From the NCBI RefSeq assembly GCF_051175565.1, contig NZ_CP195105.1, positions 1,240,001-1,304,000 of the forward strand: a DNA stretch of 64,000 nt. The letters run 5' to 3'. Source of the DNA: Daejeonia sp002484105. Its GTDB lineage: Bacteria; Bacteroidota; Bacteroidia; Flavobacteriales; Weeksellaceae. The position numbers and the translations under genes are program-made. How positions within the stretch are numbered: position 1 is the stretch's first letter; each line of letters starts with the position of its first letter. Under the pieces are notes generated by a model that ran no database searches, was not told the DNA's origin, and saw nothing but the letters and a program-made list of their open reading frames with translations. Of the stretch, positions 59,028 to 64,000 are shown piece after piece.

Positions 59028-62000
59028 ATGAAATTAGCAAAAATATCCATCAAAAGACCCAGCCTCGTTATCGTCATGCTGGCTCTGCTGATTATCGGTG
59101 GTCTGTACAGTTACAGCCGCCTCAGCTATGAGCTTATCCCGAAATTTGAGGTGAAGGTACTTACCATATCTACCGTCTATCCCGGTGCATCGCCTGCTGA
59201 GGTAGAAAATACGGTGTCCAAAAAAATTGAAGATGCCGTGTCCTCACTCGAAAATGTAAAAAAAATACAGTCAAAATCCTACGAAAGTCTTTCGGTAGTG
59301 ATTATCCAGTTCAATAATGATGCGGATGTAGATTATGCTCTGAACGATGCACAGCGTAAGATCAATGCCATCCGGTCCGATCTTCCCGACGATGCCAAGG
59401 AACCCTCTCTGTCAAAATTTTCGCTCTCAGATCTTCCTGTAGTGACCATGGGGGTCACAGCAAATCTTACCGAAGCTGAGCTTTATGATTTGGTAGACAA
59501 TAAAATACAGCCAGCATTTTCAAGGATTGCCGGAGTTGCACAGGTCAATATTATCGGCGGACAGGAAAGAGAAATCCGTGTGAGCCTCGATCCTGATAAA
59601 GTGGAAGCATACGGACTGACCATTCCTCAGGTTCAGCAATTAATTGCAGCATCCAACATGGATTTTCCGACAGGTAACCTTAAAACCAGAAAAAATACTA
59701 CCCTGATTCGTCTTTCCGGAAATATTACTTCTGTAGAACAGCTCAGAAACCTCACGATATCTTCACAAAACGGAAACAATGTCCTTCTTTCGGATATTGC
59801 AGATGTGCAGGATACCCAGAAAGAAGTGGACAAAATTGCACGTATCGACCGCAAAAACACTCTGATGCTGCAAGTACAGAAACAAACCGATGCCAATGCT
59901 GTGGAAGTAAGCAAGCTGGTTCAGACCAGGATGAAGGAACTCGAAACTCAGTATAAAAACCAGAACCTGAATATCTCCATTGCCGACGATACCAGTATCT
60001 TTACCCTCGAAGCTGCCAGTTCCGTAATGCACGACCTCTTTCTGGCAGTTGCCCTCGTGGCTTTTGTAATGCTCTTCTTCCTGCACAGTTTGCGTAACGC
60101 CCTTATCGTTATGGTGTCAATCCCTACATCGCTCATTGCGACATTTATCGGAATGATGATCTTCGGATACAGTCTTAACCTGATGAGTATGCTCGCCCTC
60201 TCTCTTGTAGTGGGAATTCTTGTGGATGATGCCATTGTCGTCATCGAAAATATCCACCGGCATCTGGAAATGGGCAAAAACAAAGTGCGCGCCGCCTACG
60301 ATGGAGCTTCGGAAATCGGCTTTACGGTAACGGCGATTACCATGGTGATCGTTGTAGTATTTCTTCCGATTGCGATGAGCAGCGGGTTGGTATCAGATAT
60401 TATCAAGCAGTTCTGTGTTGTGGTAATTATTGCAACGCTGCTTTCTCTTCTGGTTTCGTTTACGGTGGTGCCGTGGCTGTATTCCCGTTTCGGAAAACTT
60501 GAACACATCCGTGAAGATTCGTTCGCCGGAAAAATTATCTTTGGGTTCGAGAATATGATCAGGCGTTTCACATTCTGGATTACCGGACTGCTGAAGTGGA
60601 GTCTTCACCATAAAATAATTACCTTCATCGTGGTACTGGGGCTTTTTGTATCATCGGTTCTTCTGCTTGCATTCGGCTATATCGGAACTGACTTTTTTCC
60701 CGGATCAGACCGTGGTAAGTTTCTGGTACAATTTGAACTGAACAAGGATGCCTCCATAGAGCAAACCAATTTTGCAACACAGAAAGCCGAAAATTATATC
60801 GCAAAATTACCGGAAGTAAAAAGCATGATTACCACCGTCGGACAGTCGTCCAGCGGAATGGGAGCCGCCCAGTCTACAAGCTACAAATCAGAAATCAGTG
60901 TTGAACTGATTGACAAATCTGAGCGTAAAGATCCCGCAAAAGTTTTTGCAGCCAAGCTGAAACGTCAGCTGGAAAAAGATCTTGTCGGCGTGAAGGTAAC
61001 CACTGTCCCCGTCGGAATGATGGGAGCTGAAATGGATCCGCTGCAAATGACCATCACCGGAAGTACGCTTGATGACGCTATGAAATATGCTTTGGAAGCC
61101 GAAAAAATCCTGAAAGGTATCCAGGGAGCCAGCGAAGTGGACCTCAGTGTGGAAGACGGAAGTCCGGAAATTTCCGTTGCCATTGACCGTGACAAAATGA
61201 CGGCACTCGGCCTGAATGTGGCCACCGTAGGGCAGACGTTGCGTACCGGTTTCAGCGGGAATACCGACAGTAAATTCCGCACCGGAGACAATGAATATGA
61301 TATCGATATTATCCTCGATGATGCTTTCCGCCAGAATATTGATGATGTCAAAAATATTTCTTTCCTCAATGCGCAGGGGCAGAAAATAACACTCTCTCAG
61401 TTTGCAGAAGTTCATTATTCTTCCGGTCCGTCTCTTCTTGAAAGATACGACCGTTCACCGTCCGTCACCGTCTCTTCACAGATCGTCGGACGCACCACCG
61501 GAGCCATTGCCGGCGACTGGGAAAAAGCACTCGAAAAAGTTAAAAAGCCTTCTGGTGTCGAATGGGTTTGGGGAGGCAATATGGAAAACCAGAGCGAAGG
61601 ATTCGGCACGCTTGGAGTCGCGATGATTGCCGCACTGATGCTGGTGTATATGATTATGGTTATTCTTTACGATGACTTCCTGCGACCCTTCATTGTGATG
61701 TTCTCCATCCCACTTTCATTTATCGGAGCACTTTGGGGGCTCGCACTCACCAACCAGTCGCTGAATATCTTTACCATCCTCGGGATTATCATGCTGATTG
61801 GTCTTGTGGCCAAAAATGCCATCCTGCTTGTGGATTTTGCCAACCACCGGAAGGAGAGCGGAGAAACGACATTCAATGCGCTGGTTCAGGCCAACCATGC
61901 AAGACTCCGTCCGATTCTGATGACAACGATAGCGATGGTCTTTGGTATGCTTCCTATTGCAATGGCCAACGGCGAAGCTTCTTCCATGAATAATGGTCTT

Positions 62001-62183
62001 GCGATTGTAATTATCGGGGGATTGTTGTCGTCACTGTTTCTCACCCTGATTATTGTTCCGGTAGTGTATTATATACTGGTAGGCCTGGAAGAACGGTTTT
62101 TCAGACATAAAAACAAGGATTATGATGCTCTGATGGTGGAAAAGTACGAACACCTCCATCCGGATGAAGAAATAAAGTTTTAA
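59028..62183 (+). CDS. RND efflux permease (AcrB/HAE1-like)
   Basis: Proton-driven inner-membrane pump of 1051 residues, the usual size, with 12 membrane segments and two large periplasmic loops. Seen: ISIKRPSLVIVMLALLIIGGLYSYSRLSYELIPK, VYPGASPAEVENTVSKKIEDAV, GILVDDAIVVIENIHRH with the Asp pair of helix 4, and MLIGLVAKNAILLVDFANHRKE near helix 10 with the coupling Lys. It exports hydrophobic drugs or metabolites together with the two preceding genes. Confidence 0.95.
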   Translation: MKLAKISIKRPSLVIVMLALLIIGGLYSYSRLSYELIPKFEVKVLTISTVYPGASPAEVENTVSKKIEDAVSSLENVKKIQSKSYESLSVVIIQFNNDADVDYALNDAQRKINAIRSDLPDDAKEPSLSKFSLSDLPVVTMGVTANLTEAELYDLVDNKIQPAFSRIAGVAQVNIIGGQEREIRVSLDPDKVEAYGLTIPQVQQLIAASNMDFPTGNLKTRKNTTLIRLSGNITSVEQLRNLTISSQNGNNVLLSDIADVQDTQKEVDKIARIDRKNTLMLQVQKQTDANAVEVSKLVQTRMKELETQYKNQNLNISIADDTSIFTLEAASSVMHDLFLAVALVAFVMLFFLHSLRNALIVMVSIPTSLIATFIGMMIFGYSLNLMSMLALSLVVGILVDDAIVVIENIHRHLEMGKNKVRAAYDGASEIGFTVTAITMVIVVVFLPIAMSSGLVSDIIKQFCVVVIIATLLSLLVSFTVVPWLYSRFGKLEHIREDSFAGKIIFGFENMIRRFTFWITGLLKWSLHHKIITFIVVLGLFVSSVLLLAFGYIGTDFFPGSDRGKFLVQFELNKDASIEQTNFATQKAENYIAKLPEVKSMITTVGQSSSGMGAAQSTSYKSEISVELIDKSERKDPAKVFAAKLKRQLEKDLVGVKVTTVPVGMMGAEMDPLQMTITGSTLDDAMKYALEAEKILKGIQGASEVDLSVEDGSPEISVAIDRDKMTALGLNVATVGQTLRTGFSGNTDSKFRTGDNEYDIDIILDDAFRQNIDDVKNISFLNAQGQKITLSQFAEVHYSSGPSLLERYDRSPSVTVSSQIVGRTTGAIAGDWEKALEKVKKPSGVEWVWGGNMENQSEGFGTLGVAMIAALMLVYMIMVILYDDFLRPFIVMFSIPLSFIGALWGLALTNQSLNIFTILGIIMLIGLVAKNAILLVDFANHRKESGETTFNALVQANHARLRPILMTTIAMVFGMLPIAMANGEASSMNNGLAIVIIGGLLSSLFLTLIIVPVVYYILVGLEERFFRHKNKDYDALMVEKYEHLHPDEEIKF

Positions 62184-62210
62184 TTTAAAGTTAGTGTTGT
62201 TTAACACAAA

Positions 62211-62239
62211 AAAGCGCTTCCGTTGTGGAGGCGCTTTTT
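62211..62239. terminator. Bidirectional terminator after the RND operon
   Basis: GCGCTTCC (62214-62221), loop GTTGT, GGAGGCGC (62227-62234), with A-run before and five T after; one T-G pair. Confidence 0.88.
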
Positions 62240-62262
62240 GTTTGGGAGTAATGATATTACGT

Positions 62263-62970
62263 TTATTCTGTTGCGGTCATGGTATAATGCTGGAAGGCTT
62301 CTTCGAGACTGCTGTACCGGTCGCGAAACTCCTCAATCGGAGAATCCTGCATAATTTTGCCCTGATGGATCAGGATGACACGTGAGCACAATGCTTCCAC
62401 TTCCTGCATAATATGGGTGGAGAGGATGACGGTTTTGCTTTTACCAATATTGCGGATGACGTTTCGGATTTCGATAATCTGGTTGGGATCCAGTCCATTG
62501 GTAGGTTCGTCAAGGATCAGAAGATCGGGTTGATGAATAATGGCCTGTGCAAGCCCTACACGCTGCTTGTAGCCCTTGGAAAGCTGTCCGGTTTTCTTGT
62601 TTTTTTCGGGGGTGATGCCGACAAGGTCAATTACTTCTGTAACTCTTGATTTTGGAATATGGTGAAGTTCTGCAACGAAATTCAGATATTCGGTAATGTA
62701 CATATCCAAATAGAGCGGATTGTTTTCTGGCAAAAAGCCAATATTCTTCTTGCTTTCTGTTTCGTTTCCGGTAATATCTTTCCCGTTGAAGAGGATTTGG
62801 CCTTCATCAATCTTCAGAGCACCGACAATAGATTTCATCAAAGTAGATTTTCCTGCGCCGTTTGGGCCGAGAAGTCCTATAATTTCGTTCTTTTTGATGG
62901 AAATATTCACTTGATCCAGAGCTGTCTGGCCGTCAAATTTTTTGGTAAGACTGATGATTTCTAAAGGCAT
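62263..62970 (-). CDS. ABC transporter ATP-binding protein, GldA-like
   Basis: Protein of 235 residues. Walker A LLGPNGAGKST, Q-loop region FLPENNPLYLDMYITEYLNF, signature LSKGYKQRVGLAQAI, Walker B LLILDEPTNGLDPNQI, H-loop STHIMQEVEALCSRV. The LSKGYKQRVG and LDPNQIIEIRNVIRNIG stretches recall GldA of the gliding-motility ABC transporter, but Flavobacterium GldA is near 300 residues and this copy lacks that C-terminal part. No permease (gldF/gldG) is adjacent. It may be a gliding-type or general exporter ATPase. Confidence 0.85.
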   Translation of the reverse strand: MPLEIISLTKKFDGQTALDQVNISIKKNEIIGLLGPNGAGKSTLMKSIVGALKIDEGQILFNGKDITGNETESKKNIGFLPENNPLYLDMYITEYLNFVAELHHIPKSRVTEVIDLVGITPEKNKKTGQLSKGYKQRVGLAQAIIHQPDLLILDEPTNGLDPNQIIEIRNVIRNIGKSKTVILSTHIMQEVEALCSRVILIHQGKIMQDSPIEEFRDRYSSLEEAFQHYTMTATE

Positions 62971-63133
62971 TTCCTATTTTTGTACAAATGTAAAAAAAAA
63001 GAGAAACCCATTGCTGAATTTCTCCTGAAAGTGTTCTTGGTGAATCATTTTTAAACATTTTTATAGAATCTCTTTTCCCTGAACGATACCCAAAATATGA
63101 TCTGAGTATTGGTTGAAGGATGATGGCATAAGC

Positions 63134-64000
63134 CTAATTGTGATGTCCCATATTCAGTTTTATTTTTTTCAGGTCATCCAGGTTGTGCACGGGACGTTCA
63201 ATATCATAAGGGATAGGCTGTTTCGAAAAGGTTTGGAAATACAGAAGGCAGGCATCTTTCCACCATACGGCATCGCGGGCTTGGGTTTTTAGCCGTGTCT
63301 GCACTTCCGTGAATCGCTGTGCATCGATATAGGGTGCCATACGATCCCACAGTTTCTGGTATTCGCGTACATTCTTTACTCCGGTATCATATTTATAGCA
63401 AAGTTCTTCCCAGAGTGTTTTTCCGTCCTTCATACGGTAGTTCCAGGGTACATGATGAAACCATAAAATAAGATTTTCCGGACAGGTTTTGATATTGCCG
63501 TATATTTCATTCAGTGGCGAAAAATATTGTGATATTGCATTACTTCCGGTGTTGGTTCTGTCGAATCCGATGCCTTCAGAATCTGCCTGATGATAATAGA
63601 CGGGCGACCAGTCCGGGCGTCCTTCTTTGTAGTCGCCCCAGGGTTCTGGACCATAGTGGTGTCCTGCGGCAAAAATATGGTGAAGTCCTAAAGGCATCAT
63701 ATAATCCACCGCGGTTTCGCGGGAAGTAAGCATCATGTTTTTTACCGGAGCGAGGAATCTGGGATTGTCTGTAAATGTCATTTTGATCCATTCATCGGCA
63801 ATCTGCTCAGAAGTGAGATCGGGATTCCATGCAAGTCGTCCAAAGGCATACCAGTTGGCTTGTGCAAATTCATGTCCTGTCCAGTTTGGGTCTTCTCCGA
63901 CATTTGCTACCGCTGAGATTGCCGTGATTTTTGCCTTGTGAAGACTTCCATCAGTAATGCGGGCAACTGTAGAACCTTTTCCATAGGCATAGGTATCACT
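63134..64000 (-). CDS. GH67 alpha-glucuronidase, C-terminal part (cut by window edge)
   Basis: The minus-strand frame is open from the window edge (64000) to a TAG at 63134, 288 codons. Reading gives SAVANVGEDPNWTGHEFAQANWYAFGRLAWNPDLTSEQIADEWIKMTF, MMPLGLHHIFAAGHHYGPEPW, WSPVYYHQADSEGIGFDRT and ENLILWFHHVPWNYRMKDGKTLWEELCYKYDTG, characteristic of alpha-glucuronidases that remove 4-O-methylglucuronic acid from xylan fragments. The ATG at 63781 is internal, and about 400 residues including the signal peptide and catalytic acids lie outside. It points to plant-polymer use. Some 160 bases between it and the ABC gene hold nothing recognised. Confidence 0.9.
   Translation of the reverse strand, partial: SDTYAYGKGSTVARITDGSLHKAKITAISAVANVGEDPNWTGHEFAQANWYAFGRLAWNPDLTSEQIADEWIKMTFTDNPRFLAPVKNMMLTSRETAVDYMMPLGLHHIFAAGHHYGPEPWGDYKEGRPDWSPVYYHQADSEGIGFDRTNTGSNAISQYFSPLNEIYGNIKTCPENLILWFHHVPWNYRMKDGKTLWEELCYKYDTGVKNVREYQKLWDRMAPYIDAQRFTEVQTRLKTQARDAVWWKDACLLYFQTFSKQPIPYDIERPVHNLDDLKKIKLNMGHHN

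Noticed and set aside
1..64000. Prophage, integrative element, toxin-antitoxin or defence island
   Set aside because: No integrase, phage structural gene, restriction, CRISPR-associated or toxin-antitoxin pair was found; apart from one transposase remnant the genes are chromosomal in type.

Overview
The window is chromosomal DNA of a flavobacterium, most likely family Weeksellaceae (Chryseobacterium relatives). The signs are an LpxC/FabZ fusion protein, type IX secretion (T9SS) cargo with C-terminal sorting domains and a PorX-type regulator, the short form of arginine decarboxylase, and -7 promoter elements of the Bacteroidetes type (TAnnTTTG) in front of many genes. Most genes are ordinary chromosomal ones. 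Both edges cut a gene: cmoA on the left and a GH67 alpha-glucuronidase on the right.

Layout. 0-6 kb: tRNA and cofactor genes (cmoA, a membrane methyltransferase, a cobalamin adenosyltransferase, thiamine pyrophosphokinase), arginine decarboxylase and an aminotransferase. 5.8-6.6 kb: the first copy of a structured RNA-like element, then a small lipoprotein gene with its own promoter. 6.6-14.6 kb: a secreted protein, acyl-CoA carboxylase, MscS channel, sucC and a 1077-residue outer-membrane protein. 14.8-20.8 kb: two T9SS cargo proteins, a decayed IS1182-type transposase, an RlpA-like protein, exonuclease III and porX. 21-28.7 kb: an HD hydrolase and the lipid A cluster lpxD-lpxC/fabZ-lpxA-efp, then a second lpxD-like gene, sucD and a small beta-barrel gene. 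28.7-34 kb: two paralogous HAD phosphatases, a PH-domain protein, alkB and polA. 34.3-39.5 kb: an EmrAB-TolC type efflux set with an AraC regulator. 39.6-42.9 kb: the second RNA-element copy, an M16 peptidase and a 21-bp tandem repeat. 43-50 kb: mixed metabolism (CoA-transferase, PlsC, NUDIX, rhodanese, queG, nuclease). 50.2-55.7 kb: a curli (type VIII secretion) locus. 56-62 kb: a TetR-regulated RND efflux operon. 62.2-64 kb: a GldA-like ABC ATPase and the GH67 gene.

The most interesting parts are the curli locus and the RNA element. The curli locus has a curlin with 23 strand units (E. coli CsgA has ten), a terminator between the major and minor subunit genes, a CsgE with a CsgH-like N-terminal domain, a CsgG with an added beta-barrel, and a downstream beta-propeller lipoprotein. 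The RNA element occurs twice, at 5.8 and 39.6 kb. It shows a compensatory base change in its closing helix, and one copy has a well-formed promoter whose start would fall at the first base of that helix.

Several start codons were moved downstream of the longest possible reading frame because a clear -7 element lies inside the longer version. All family assignments are by eye from sequence motifs; no database was searched.
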